Shown here piece after piece: positions 10,301 through 37,080 of a DNA stretch of 64,000 bases. Origin of the DNA: Streptacidiphilus sp. 4-A2. GTDB taxonomy: Bacteria; Actinomycetota; Actinomycetes; Streptomycetales; Streptomycetaceae. The DNA lies in the NCBI GenBank assembly GCA_014284505.1, contig JAAFYY010000001.1, positions 1,922,001 through 1,986,000 on the forward strand, read 5' to 3'. The notes beneath the pieces were generated by a model. It was not told the DNA's origin and ran no database searches. It saw only the letters and a list, made by a program, of their open reading frames with translations. Numbering within the stretch: position 1 is the first letter of the stretch; each line of letters begins with the position of its first letter. The translations under genes were made by a program, and so were the position numbers.

Positions 10301-12956
10301 CCGAGGTCGCCTCGCGCACCCGCCCCAGCAGCTCCCGGAAGGACGGGTCGCCGGAGGTGTCGGTACGCAGCACCAGGGTGTTGACGAAGAAGCCGACCAG
10401 CTCGTCCAGGGCCGGGTCGGAGCGGCCCGCGACGGCCGCCCCCAGGGGGATGTCCGCCCCCGCGCCCAGGCGGCTGAGCAGCGCCGCGATACCGGTCTGC
10501 ACCACCATGAAGAGCGTCGAGTCGGCCGCCCTGGCCAGCTCCGCGAGTCCGCGGTGCGCGGCGGCGTCCAGGGCGAAGCCGACGGTTCCGCCCCGGTGGT
10601 CGGCCACGGCCGGGCGCGGCCGGTCGCCGGGGAGCTCCAGCAGCTCCGGGGCGCCGTCCAGGACCCGCCGCCAGTAGCCGAGCTGGCGGCCGAGCGGGCT
10701 GTCCTGGTCCCGCTCGTCGCCGAGCTGCTCACGCTGCCACAGCGCATAGTCGGCGTACTGCACCGGCAGCGGCTCCCACTGCGGGGCGGTTCCGGTCCGC
10801 CGGGCGTTGTAGGCGCGGGTGAGGTCCCGCAGCAGCGGGGCCACCGAGCCGCCGTCCCCGGCGATGTGGTGGAGCAGCAGGAGCAGCACATGCTCCTGCG
10901 GGCCGACCCGCAGCACGGTCACCGCAGCGGCGGCTCCGCGGAGAGGTCGAAGGCGTACCGGGAGGCCTCCAGCAGCAGCCCGGCCTGGTCCTGCGGGGTG
11001 GCCTGCACCAGCTCCGGCACCCGGCCCGCCTCCGCCGGGCGCACGAACTGGTAGGGGACGCCCTCGCGTTCGCTGATCACCGTGCGCAGGATCTCGTGCC
11101 GGTCGGTCAGGTCGCCCAGCGCGGCGGTGAGCGCGGCCAGGTCCAGCGAGCCGGTGAGCCGCAGGGGCATCGGGATGTTGTAGTCGGGCTGGCCCTTCCA
11201 TCCGGTGCAGGAACCACAGCCGGCGCTGGGCGTAGGACAGCGGCACCAGTTCGGGCGCGCGACCGGACGCAACGGCTGCTGCTGCGGGCCGCCGTCGGCC
11301 TCGGCCAGCCTGCGGGCCAGCGCCGTGACCGTGGGCGCCTCGAACAGCGCGCGCACCGGCAGCGCCACCTGGAAGACCGCGCGCACCCGCCCGAGCAGTT
11401 TCAGCGCGGACAGCGACTGTCCGCCGATGGCGAAGAAGTCGTCGTCCGGCGCCACCTGCGGCCGCCCCAGCACCTCGGCGAAGAGGCCGCAGAGGATCTC
11501 CTCCCGGGGCCTAGCTCCCGCACCGGCTCCTGGCCCGCAGTGCGGCCTCCCCGCGCTTCCGCGGACCCGGCTTCGGCCCCGGTCGCCGCCGGCCGGGCCG
11601 GGGCGCGGTCGGCGTCGGCGGCCACCGGCACCCGCAGCGCGGCCCGCTCCCCGGCGCGGAACGCCGGAAGCGCGTCCAGTGCGGAGCCGGGCCGCTCGGC
11701 CACGGCCTCCAGCAGCCGGACCACCTGGTCGAGCACGCTCCGCACGACGGTCTCGGAATAGAGGTCCGGACGGTATTCGAGGCGCAGCAGCAGGCGTCGT
11801 CCGGCCAGTCCGGCGATCAGCCGCAGCGGGTAGTGCGCCGCGTCCCAGCCGGACACGCCCGCGACCCGCAGCCCGGCGTACTCGACGGGCGCCGCCTCTC
11901 CGCCGGGGTAGTTCTCGACGGTGACCACCGTGTCGAACAGGTCCCCCGGCCGACCAGCCGTTGCAGGTCGCCGAGGCGCGCGTACTGGTGCCCCAGCAGC
12001 AGCGCCTGCTCGTGCTGGAGCCGGGCCAGGTTGGCGCCCAGGGTGTCCCCCGCTCCAGCCTGACCCGGACCGGGACGGTGTTGATGAACATCCCGACCAT
12101 CGTCTCGACCCGGGCAGCTCCGGCGGGCGTCCGGAGACCACGATCCGAACACCACGTCCGAGCGCCCGGTCAGCTCCGCCAGCACCAGCGCCCACACGCC
12201 CTGGAGCAGGGTGTTGACCGTGACGCCGAACCCCCGGACGCCGCTCAGCAGTTCACCGGTCAGCTGCTCCGGGAGGTCCGCCGCCAGCAGGCCGGGCAGC
12301 ACCGCGGGCCGGTCCTGGCCGGGGTCGGCCACCAGGCTCGGGCCCGGAAGCCCCTCCAGTGCCTGTCGCCAGGCGTCCTTGGTCGCCTCCGGGTCCTGGC
12401 GGCTCAGCCAGCCGAGGTAGTCCCGGTAGGGGGTGACCGGGGGCAGCCCGGAATCGTCCCCGCGGTCGGCGTACAGCGTCAGCAGCTCCCGCTGGAGCTG
12501 CGGCGCGGACCAGCCGTCGATCAGGATGTGATGCGCCGTCATGACCAGCCGGTGGTCGCCCTCCCGAGCCGCAGCAGGGTGAACCGCAGCGCGGCGCGGT
12601 GGCCAGCTCGAACCGGGCCACCCGGTCCGTGGCAAGCAGCTCGGACAGCAGGCGCTCGGCCTCCGCGGCCGGGTGCCGGCCCAGGTCGACCTCCGACCAG
12701 GGCAGCGGCACATTGCGCTGGATCACCTGGATCGGCTCGCCGTTCTTGCGCTGGCGGAAGGCGGCCCGCAGGTTCGGGTGGCGCAGCAGCAGCGCCTCGG
12801 CCGCGCCCCGCAGCCGTCCGGCGTCCAGCGGCCCGCGCAACTCCAGCAGCAGCTGGGTGTTGTACACCTCGGCGTCGGACTCCTCGCTGAGCGTGTGGAA
12901 GAGCAGCCCCTCCTGGAGCGGGGTCAGCGGGAGGATGTCCTCAATGGCGGATGTCT

Positions 12957-12960
<4 letters not shown>
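7370..12960 (-). CDS. NRPS, modules 6-7: C-PCP-C-A-PCP-TE; module 6 lacks an A domain
   Basis: ATG at 12960 overlaps the previous stop (ATGA). It opens [20 protein letters not shown], the acceptor docking and C-domain start typical after an epimerising module. C6 (12930-11720) has [10 protein letters not shown]. It runs through a short Ala/Arg-rich linker directly into a carrier (11510-11330, [20 protein letters not shown]), with no A domain between. C7 (11246-10060) has [17 protein letters not shown]7 (9870-8440) has [20 protein letters not shown] and FDVSVSEL. Its pocket residues read about D-V-S-Q-V-G-G-V-E-K, resembling Trp codes such as DVSSIGAVEK. PCP7 (8380-8180) has [17 protein letters not shown]. 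The TE (8130-7370) has [13 protein letters not shown] and [14 protein letters not shown] with the nucleophile Ser, and His in AATHEGLL. The TE releases or cyclises the peptide. Several single-base frame breaks occur. Confidence 0.9.
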
Positions 12961-28958
<15,998 letters not shown>

Positions 28959-29017
28959 GGGTCTGCCCCTCAGCTCGCTCAACCTGGCTGTGGAACCTAC
29001 GGACCGGGGCTTTCACC

Positions 29018-29045
29018 GCGTTATCGGCGCTCGATATGCCTTCAA
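29018..29045 (-). promoter_or_regulatory. Possible promoter of the NRPS operon in the divergent gap
   Basis: In the 143-bp gap between the two divergent operons (28959-29101), the minus strand reads TTGAAG, 16 bases, TAACGC, a loose sigma-70-like match about 60 bp before the ATG at 28958. The gap is the only AT-richer stretch nearby and must hold promoters for both directions. The exact boxes are a guess. Confidence 0.3.
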
Positions 29046-29101
29046 TAGTCGGGGGCCCTACCTTCCTCAACCACCGCCCTTCGCGGAACCGGAGAGGACT
29101 C

Positions 29102-30131
29102 ATGACCCCTGCCATTCGGATCGAGGATCTGGCCAAGGCCTTCGGGGACACCCCAGCCGTGCGGGGTGTCAGCCTCGACGTCCAGGCCGGCACCGTGCAC
29201 GGACTGCTCGGCCCCAACGGGGCGGGCAAGACCACCATCGTCAGAATGCTGGCCACGCTGGTCCGGCCCGACCAGGGCAGAGCCCTGGTCCACGGCTACG
29301 ACGTGGTCCGCCAGAGCCGCCAGGTACGCGCGCTGATCGGCCTGACCGGCCAGTACGCCTCGGTGGACGAGGACATCTCCGGCTGGGAGAACCTCTACCT
29401 GATCGGGCGCCTGCTGAACCTGTCCCGCGCCGCCGCGCGCACCTCCGCCGACCGGCTGCTGGAACGGTTCCAGCTGACCGAGGCCGGCGGCCGCCGGCCC
29501 GCGGCTACTCCGGCGGCATGCGCCGCCGGCTGGACCTGGCCGCCAGCCTGATCGGCGAGCCCCGGGTGCTCTTCCTGGACGAGCCCACCACCGGCCTGGA
29601 CCCGTCCAGCCGCAAGGCCCTGTGGCAGGAGGTCCGGGGCCTGGCCGCGGAGGGCACCACGGTGCTGCTGACCACCCAGTACATGGAGGAGGCCGAGGCG
29701 CTCGCGGACGAGATCACGGTCATCGACCGGGGCCGGGTGATCGCCGCCGGCACCACCATGGAACTGCGCGAACGCATCGGCGGCCAGGCACTGCGGGTGG
29801 CCCCGCAGCGCCCGGCCGACGTGGGCGCGGTACTCGGCGCGCTCGACCGCGCGGGACTGCGGCCGACCGCGGGTGAGCAGCCCGCGGACGACGAACGGGA
29901 CGACGTCCGGGTCCAGCTGCCCGCCGGGCACGAGAGCGACCGGCTCACCGCCGCGTGGGGGCGCTCGGGGAGTCCGGGATCGCCCTCAACCGGATCGCCA
30001 CCGAACTGCCCAGCCTGGACGACGTCTTCCTGGCCCTCACCGACGTCAGCGCCGTGCGGGCCAGGGACACCGACGGCGGGGCCGCCGCGGCGCCCACCGA
30101 GAGCATGCCCACCACGAGGAGCGCAGCATGA
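29102..30131 (+). CDS. DrrA-type ABC exporter ATPase (frameshifted)
   Basis: ATG at 29102 follows GGAGAGGA. Walker A is [17 protein letters not shown]. The Q-loop region is [20 protein letters not shown]. After a missing base near 29500 come the signature [18 protein letters not shown] and Walker [14 protein letters not shown], then the H-loop-like [15 protein letters not shown]. The C-terminal part shifts once more near 29960 ([15 protein letters not shown]). This is the ATPase of a drug/peptide exporter of the daunorubicin-resistance type. It overlaps the permease start by ATGA. Being divergent from the NRPS genes, it probably exports the product or confers self-resistance. Confidence 0.92.
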
Positions 30132-30924
30132 CCGTCACCGCCGCGGCGCCGCGGCTCGGACCGGCCAGTCCACGCGAGGCCCTGCGCCATTCGCTGGCCA
30201 TCACCCGGCGCAATCTGCTCAAAGTGCGGTCCAGCCCGGGTCAGATCCTGGACGCCGCGCTGATGCCCATCGTCTTCGCGCTGATCTTCACCTATGTCTT
30301 CGGCGGGGCGATCTCCGGCAGCAGCGCCTACCGGCAGTTCCTGATGCCCGGCATCCTGGCGCTGACCACCACCATCACCTCCCGGGCCGCCGGAGTCGGG
30401 CTCAACCTGGACTTCAACAACGGCGTGATGGACCGGTTCCGTTCGCTGCCGATGGCCCGGATCGCGGTCCTGGCCGGCCGCATCCTGGCCGACAGCGTGC
30501 GGATGCTGCTGGGGCTGATCCTGGTCTTCGCGTTCACCCTGCTGATCGGCTTCCGGGTGCACACCGGACCGTTGCAGGCCGCCGCGGCCCTCGCATCGTG
30601 CTGCTCTTCGGCACCGCGCTGTCCTGGCTGCACGCCCTGATCGGGCTGACCGCACGCAGCGTGGAGACCGTGCAGAGCGTCAGCATGCTGGCCATGGTCC
30701 CGCTCCAGTTCGGCAGTTCCATCTTCGTGCCGCCCGGCACCATGCCGCACTGGCTGGAGCTGATCGTCACGCACAACCCGATGACCTCGGTGGTGGATTC
30801 GGCACGGGCGCTGCTGCTGGGCGGCCCGGCCGCCGCCAGCACGGTCACCGCGCTGCTCTGGATACTCGGCATGACCGTGGTCCTGGTTCCGCTGTCGATC
30901 CGTCAATTCCAGCGCAGGGGCTGA
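30128..30924 (+). CDS. DrrB-type ABC-2 permease (frameshifted)
   Basis: ATG at 30128 overlaps the ATPase stop. The protein has the ABC-2 pattern: a cytoplasmic N-terminus with LRHSLAITRRNLLKV, a first membrane segment LMPIVFALIFTYVFGG, then MPGILALTTTITSRAAGVG, FRSLPMARIAVLAGRILAD and further hydrophobic segments. One base is missing near 30590, after which LSWLHALIGLTARSVETV and PHWLELIVTHNPMTSVVDS follow to the stop at 30922. It forms the exporter with the preceding ATPase. Confidence 0.92.
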
Positions 30925-30929
30925 TTTAT

Positions 30930-31753
30930 GTGACTGACACCCGAGCTTCGGCCGGACGCTGGCTGCGGGTGCTGCGCCCGGTGGCGCAGCCCCGGGCCCG
31001 GCTGGTGTGCTTCCCGCACGCCGGGGGCACCGCCGGATTCTTCCGCGACTGGCCGCAGTGGGCCGACCCGCTCACCGAACTGCTGGCGGTGCGCTGTCCG
31101 GGCCGCGAGGACCGGATAGCCGAGCCCTTCGCCGAGCGGATGTCCGAGCTCGCCGAGCCGGTCGCGGACGCGCTGGCGGCACTACCGGAACTGCCCACCG
31201 GCTTCTTCGGCCACAGCATGGGCGCGTCGGTCGCGTACGAGACCGCGCACCGGCTGGCGGACACCGGCCGGGCGCTGCCCCGGCTGCTGGCCGTCTCCGG
31301 CCGCGCGGCCCCGCACCGGCTGCGCCGCACCGGCATCGCCGACCCCGGCACGGGCGACGCGGCGCTGCTGGCCGACGTGCGCCGCCGGGGCGGCCCGCTG
31401 TCGCAGGCGCTGGACGAGCCGGAGCTGCTGGAGCTGGTGCTCCCGGCGATCCGCGCCGACTACCGGCTGCTGGACGCGTACGCCGACGAGGCACGGCTGC
31501 GTCCGCTGCCGCTGGACCTGGTCGCCTACTACGGCGAGCAGGACCCGGACGTCCCGGTCGCCGACGTGGCGGCCTGGGCGGAGGCGGCCGACGGGGAGTC
31601 GCACCTGCTCGGCTACCCCGGTGACCACTTCTACCTGGTGCCGCACACCGCCGAACTGGTCGGCGACCTCTCCCGGCGGCTGACCCGGTCCGCCACCACG
31701 GCCACCCCACCGGACACCCCACCGCACGCGCCACCACGGCTGTGTGCCAATGA
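30930..31753 (+). CDS. Type II (editing) thioesterase
   Basis: GTG at 30930 lies 5 bases after the permease stop. The alpha/beta-hydrolase sequence has LVCFPHAGGTAGFFRDWP near the start and GFFGHSMGASVAYETAH with the nucleophile Ser. It also has AYYGEQDPDVPVADVAAW with the Asp and GYPGDHFYLVPH with the His. RifR/GrsT-type enzymes clear wrongly loaded carrier domains of NRPSs. As sequenced, the frame stays open to 32240 and overlaps the next gene, which is unlikely. In another frame TGA at 31751 ends the reading (RATTAVCQ), so an indel near 31700 is probable. Confidence 0.88.
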
Positions 31754-31773
31754 AAATGACGAGGAGTCAGAAC

Positions 31774-32719
31774 GTGACCGCACCAGCCCCGCTGGTCGAG
31801 GCAGTCGAACTCAGCAAACGCTACGGCAACCGGCTCGCCGTGGACCGGCTCAGCTTCACCCTCAGCCCCGGCAAGGTGACCGGCTTCCTCGGCCCCAACG
31901 GGGCGGGGAAGTCCACCACCATGCGGCTGATCCTCGGCCTGGACCGGCCCGACCACGGCCGCGCCACCATCGGCGGCCGGGCCTACGCCCAGCTGGTCAA
32001 CCCGCTGCGCACGGTCGGTGCGCTGCTGGAGGCCAAGGCCGTGCACAAGGGCCGCAGCGCCCGCAACCATCTGCGCTTCCTCGCCCGCACCCAGGGCCTG
32101 CCGCTCTCCCGGGTGGACCAGGTGCTGGAGCAGGTCGGGCTGGCCGACGCGGGGCCGCAGGCGCGCCGGGGGCTTCTCCCTGGGCATGGGCCAGCGCCTG
32201 GGCATCGCCGCCGCCCTGCTCGGCGACCCGCGGATCCTGATGCTGGACGAACCGGTGAACGGCCTCGACCCGGAGGGCGTGCTCTGGATCCGCAACCTGA
32301 TGAAGTCCCTCGCCGACGAGGGGCGCACGGTCTTTGTGTCCAGCCACATGATGAACGAAATGGCGGTCACCGCCGACCACCTGGTGGTGATCGGCCGCGG
32401 ACGCCTGCTCGCCGACTGCCCCACCGCGGAGTTCATCGAGCGCAATTCGAACCCCGCCGCGCTGGTGCGGACCACCGACCCGGAACGACTGGTCCTGCTG
32501 CTGAACTCGAACGGCGCCGAGGCCGTCAGTGACGGCACCAGCCTGCTCACCGTCAGTGGGATGGCCACCGCCCGGATCGCCCAGCTGGCCGCGTCCGAAC
32601 GCATCGCGATCCACGAACTCACCACGCAGCGGGCCTCGTTGGAAGAGGCCTTCATGCGGATGACGCGTGACAGCGTCGAATACACCGACAGCCACGTCCC
32701 CTCCAGGAGTGCGGCATGA
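31774..32719 (+). CDS. BcrA-type ABC transporter ATPase (frameshifted)
   Basis: The preferred start is GTG at 31774, with GAGGAG 7 bases upstream. The open frame could begin at ATG 31744, but that would overlap the thioesterase. Walker A is [17 protein letters not shown]. After an indel near 32170 come the variant signature FSLGMGQRLGIAAALLGDP and Walker B ILMLDEPVNGLDPEG. The H-loop is VFVSSHMMNEM. The SLGM signature and C-terminal extension match bacitracin-type self-resistance ATPases. It pairs with the following permease by ATGA overlap. Confidence 0.9.
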
Positions 32720-33548
32720 CCACCACCATCGCGCCGGCCTCCCTCCTGCCCGCGGCGAACCGCCCGGCCGGCCCGGGCTCGCTGCTGCGGGCCGAGTGGA
32801 TCAAGATCCGCTCGGTGCGCTCCACGGTGTGGGCACTGGTGCTGATGCTGCTGCTGGCGCGGTCGGCGTCTCGGTGCTGATCTCCGCGGTCACCGCCCAC
32901 AACTGGGCCGGCTCCGGCGCGGCGGCCCGCAGCGGCGTGGCACGCGACCCGATGGGCACCATCTTCGGCGGCATGGGCCTGGCCGAGCTGGTGGCCTGCT
33001 CGCTGGGCGCGCTGGTGGTCACCAGCGAGTACTCCAGCGGCACCATCCGGGCCAGCCTGCTGGCGGTGCCGAAGCGCTGGCCGGTGCTGGCCGCCAAGGC
33101 CGGGGCGTTCGGCCTGGCGACGCTGGCCGTGGGCGAACTGGCTTCCTTCGGCTCCTTCCTGGCCGGGGCGCATCTGCTGCGCCACGACGTCCCGGTGTCC
33201 CTGGGCGACCCGGGCGTGCTGCGGGCGGTCACCGGCGGCGGGCTGTTCCTGGCGGCGATGAGCGTGTTCGCCATGGGGCTGGGCGCCCTGATCCGGCACA
33301 CCGCCGCGGCGGTGACCGGGGTGATCGCCTTTGTGCTGGTGCTCTCCCCGCTGGCCGACAGCCTGCCGGGCCCGGCGGGGCAGCACTTCGCCGCCTATCT
33401 GCCCACCAACGCCGGGCAGTTGGTGCTGTTCGTGCACCAATCCCCGGGTCAGCTGCTGTCGCCGTGGCAGGGGCTGGCGGTGTGCGCGGCCTGGGGCCTG
33501 GGCCTGCTGCTGGTCGCCTCGGTCCTGCTGCGGCGGCGGGACGTCTGA
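32716..33548 (+). CDS. ABC-2 permease of the second exporter (frameshifted)
   Basis: ATG at 32716 (MTTTIAPASLLPAANRPAGP) leads into LLRAEWIKIRSVRSTVWAL, the usual start of BcrB-like permeases. A missing base near 32855 shifts the frame. Then come LAELVACSLGALVVTSEYSS, GTIRASLLAVPKRWPVLAAK, AVTGVIAFVLVLSPLADSL and a last segment GLAVCAAWGLGLLLVASVLL, ending in Arg-rich RRRDV. About six membrane segments are expected. With the preceding ATPase it likely gives immunity to, or exports, the peptide. Confidence 0.88.
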
Positions 33549-33645
33549 CCGACGGCCGGGCACGCCATCGTCCAGCACCCACCACGGTGCGGCCCAATGG
33601 CGTGCGGCCCAACGGCAATGCGGCCCAGGGCGGTGCGATCACGGA

Positions 33646-33676
33646 ACGGCGGCGGGGCAGGGCGCCCCGCCGCCGT
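33646..33676. terminator. Bidirectional hairpin between convergent genes
   Basis: A perfect 13-bp inverted repeat, ACGGCGGCGGGGC, 5-base loop, GCCCCGCCGCCGT, lies 97 bp after the exporter permease and 26 bp after the small convergent membrane-protein gene. There is no U tract. Three imperfect copies of tgcggccca precede it (33590-33630). Position and symmetry suit termination of both operons. Confidence 0.65.
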
Positions 33677-33702
33677 CGGCGTGCGCCCGCCCACCCGCGC
33701 GC

Positions 33703-33923
33703 TCACTCCACCGCGTCCTCCAGCAGCCGCTGGATCGCCACACCCGCGCGTTCACCTCCGCCAGTTCACCACGCACCTCCGACTGGAACTCCGATACCCG
33801 CCGCTCCAGTTCACGCCGTTCGCGGCTGTGCCCCATGGACGCCCAGAACATGCCCGCGACGGCGAGCGTGGTACTGCTCAGCATCACCGCACTCGCGATG
33901 ATGGCACCTCCTGTGGCATCCAC
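33703..33923 (-). CDS. Small membrane-anchored coiled-coil protein, unknown function
   Basis: GTG at 33923 follows GGGAGAAG. The start is MDATGGAIIASAVMLSSTTL, then a membrane segment to about residue 30 (AVAGMFWAS), then a charged helical part SRERRELERRVSEFQSEV. A single indel near 33745 moves the reading to AGVAIQRLLEDAVE and TGA at 33703, about 73 residues. As sequenced, the frame runs on to 33639 with unlikely composition. I do not recognise the family. A one-pass membrane anchor with a cytoplasmic coiled coil is what can be seen. It lies 104 bp downstream of the SARP gene on the same strand and may be co-transcribed. Confidence 0.55.
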
Positions 33924-34026
33924 TGTCTTCTCCCTACCCGCCGCGCCCAGACCGTGAGCCTGTCGCTCCAGGTTTCACGACGTTACGCGCCACAGCGGTC
34001 CGGCAATACCCGGATATCCTCCGTTA

Positions 34027-37000
34027 TTACCGGAGGAATTCCGTAGTATCGGACTCGACCAGCCCAAGGGTGGCAATCACACCGGCCACGCGCGCCTGCC
34101 AGTTCGGCGCACCGATGCGGGTGAAGATCTCCTGCGCCGCCGACAGATACCCGGCGGCCTCCACCAGACCTCCCTGCTTGGCACAGACCTCCCCGAGGGC
34201 CAGTCTGATCTGCCCCTCCACCAGCGGACTGTCGATTCCCACCGCGATGTCCAGCGCGTCGACCAGGGTCCGCTCGGCCTCCTCCAGCGCGCCGGCCTCC
34301 AGCCGGGCCTCGCCCAGCCCGAGCAGGGCGTAGGCCAGCCCGACCGTGTCGGCCTTGTCCCTGACGATCCGGACCACCCGCAGGAAGGCCTCCTGCGCGG
34401 CGTCCAGCATCCCCTTCGCCAGATACGCCCGCGCCAGCCGGTGCAGGCCCATCGCCACGCCCCTGGTCCCGCCCGCGCCGATGGTCTCGGACAGACTGAC
34501 GGCCTCCCGGGCGAACTGCATGGCCTCGTCCGGGTGGCCCAGGTCCAGTTCGATCTGCGCCAGGTTGTTCAGGACATGCGCCTGCGAGGAGTGGTCACCG
34601 ACCCGGCGGAAGGTCTCCCGGGCCTCCTCCAGGCTCACCCGGGCCTTGCCCAGCTGGCCCTGCATCCGGTCGGCGATCGCCAGGTTCCGCAGCGCCAGCG
34701 CCCGGCCGTGCTCCTCCCCCGCGGCCCGGAACAGCTCCAGCGCGCGGAGATGTACTGCTGCGCCGCTTCGAGCCGGCGCAGCCGCAGGTCGACCGCGCCC
34801 AGGCCGTGCAGCATGGCCCCCTGGCCGCGCAGGTTTCCGGCCGCCTCGGCGGCGGCCAGCGCGGTCAGGCAGCTCTTCCGCCAGTCGTCGACGTAGTTGT
34901 GCGTCTCGAACAGCGGCACCATGCACATGGCCAGATCCCAGGCCAGGTCGTCCAGTCCGGAGTCGGCCGCGCCCTCGATCGCCGCCAGCAGCGACAGCCG
35001 CTCGGCCTCGAACCACTCCAGCGGCGACCGCAGCAGCTCGTCCAGCAGTGCCCGGTCCAGCTCCCGGCGCGGCTCGGCGCCGTGGATCACCGAGTAGTCC
35101 CCGCCGTACTCGCGCCGGTGGGCCAGCTCGGCCAGGGTGAGGCAGGTGCGGTAGAAGCGCTCCACCGAATCCCGCCGCTCGGCGGCGGACTCCTGCTCCC
35201 CGGCGCGCTCGCGGGCGTACAGCCGGAGCAGGTTCTGGAAGCGGTAGCGCAGCCGTCCGGTCGCGTCCAGGCCCACCACCTCCAGGGAACTGGGCGTCAC
35301 CAGGTGCTCGATCAGCACCTCCGCGTCCAGCAGCGGTATGTCGAGCAGGGCGGCGGCGGCCCAGTCGGTGAAGTCGGGTACCGGCAGCAGGCCGAGTCTT
35401 CGGTACAGCCGGGAGGCGTCCGAGGGCAGATAGCGGTAGCTGAGCGCCAGGCTGGCCCGGATCTGCGACTCGCCCTGGCTCAGCTCGTCCAGCCGCCGCT
35501 GCTCGTCGTCGAGCCGCGCGACCAGGTGCCGCACCATCCAGTGCGGCTTGGACGCCAGCCGGGCGGCGGCGATCCGCAGGGCCAGCGGCAGCCGGTCGCA
35601 CAGCTCGACCAGCCGCAGCGCGTCACTCCTGGCGGCGGCGATCCGTGCCTCGCCGACGATCCGCCCCAGCAGTTCCAGCGCGTGCGCCGGCGGCAGCAGC
35701 CCCAGGTGCACCCGGGCCTGCGGCGGCCAGGTGACCAGCTGCTCCAGCTGGTCCCGGCTGGTGACCAGCACGCAGCAGCTCTCGCTGCCCGGCAGCAGCG
35801 GCCGGATCTGGGCGAAGGCATGGACGTTGTCCAGCACGATCAGCACCCGGCGATCGGCCAGGACGCTGCGGTAGAGCGCGATCCGGGCCTCCTGCTCGGC
35901 CGGGATGTTGTCGCTGGGCACTCCGAGCGAGCGCAGGAACCGGCTGAGTACCTCGTAGGCCGGGTCGCCTCGTGGTGCTCGTCGTAGCCGCGCAGGTCGG
36001 CGAAGAGCCGGCCGTCGGGGAAGTGCTCCGAGAAGCGGTGCGCCCAGCAGACCGCGAGCCCGGTCTTGCCCACCCGGCCACCCCGCTGACCAGCCCGACC
36101 GCGGGCCCGTCGCCGGACTGCTGCGGGATCAGCAGCGACTCCAGCGCCGCGAGTTCCCGTGCCCGGCCGGTGAACCCGGGTACGTCGGGCGGGAGTTCGG
36201 AGGGGACCACCGGCGCCGTCGGCTGCGGATCGGTGTCCGAGGCCATCAGCAGCGAGGGGTCGTCCCGCAGGATCGCCCGGTGCAGTTCCTGGAGCTCGGG
36301 CCCCGGCTCCATGCCGAGCTCGTCGATCAGCTGCCGGCGGGCGCTGCGGAAGGTCTCCATCGCCTCCGCCCGCCGACCGGCCCGGTACTGGGCGGTCATC
36401 AGGTGGTGCCGCAGCCGCTCGCGCAGCGGATGCTCACGGACCATCACCGAGAGTTCGGGATCAGCTCCTGATGGTTGCCGAGGTCCAGTTGCACGGCGAA
36501 GTAGTCGTCGCAGGCGTTGAGCCGCAACTCCTCCAGCCGCTGGGCCTCGTCCTCGACCAGCCGGCCGCTCACTCCGGCCAGCGCCGGTCCCCGCCACAGC
36601 CCGAGGGCATGCCGGTACGCCTGGGCGGCCTCGGCCGAGCGCGCCTCGGCGACGGCCTGTTCGGCGAGGGCGATCTGCTGGGCGAACTGAGTCGCGTCGA
36701 CGTCATGGCCCTCGGTGTTCAGCAGATATCCGGGGTGCGCGGTGGCGATGATCTCCTCGGCGAATCCTCCGCCTTCAACTGCTTGCGCAGCGCGGCTATG
36801 CAGATGGCCACCTGCGGGGCGGTAACGGCGGCCGTCCCTGCCACACCCCGTCGACCAGGGTGTCCACGGAGACGATTCGTCCGGGATTGAGCAGGCAGCG
36901 CGAGGATCGTCCGTTGCCGCGGCCCGCCGATATTGACTTTTCGCCCTCCACCATGACTGCTAATGGTCCGAGAATCCTGAAAGCGAGCCGGTCCCCACCG

Positions 37001-37080
37001 CTCTCCCCAAACGCTAGACACCTTCCGATTGTTTCTATCACAGAGACATTAGTGCGCGAGGAGGCCGACTCAAAGGGCAT
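34027..37080 (-). CDS. SARP-family activator with NB-ARC and TPR domains, AfsR-like (frameshifted)
   Basis: The order is an OmpR-type winged helix (FRILGPLAVMVEGE, NPGRIVSVDTLVDGVWQGRP), a BTAD domain (RRQLIDELGMEPGPELQELH) and an NB-ARC NTPase. The NTPase has a P-loop restored to about GVAGVGKTGLAVCWAH and Walker B VLIVLDNVH, followed by LLPGSESCCVLVTSRDQLEQ. A long TPR array ends with ARVSLEEARETFRRVGDHSS and AYLAKGMLDAAQEAFLRVV. Restored length is about 1017 residues, like AfsR. The start is uncertain: ATG 37080 has only a weak ribosome site. Indels occur near 36920, 36760, 36460, 36090, 35970 and 34750. It is the likely pathway-specific activator of the NRPS cluster; SARPs bind direct repeats near -35. 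Confidence 0.87.

Noticed and set aside
31744..31773. ATG at 31744 as the start of the second exporter ATPase
   Set aside because: It would overlap the thioesterase end and has no ribosome site; GTG at 31774 has GAGGAG at the right distance.
34017..34037. Hairpin TCCTCCG/CGGAGGA overlapping the SARP stop codon
   Set aside because: Only 7 bp and partly inside the coding end; it could equally be chance, and the small gene downstream is probably co-transcribed.
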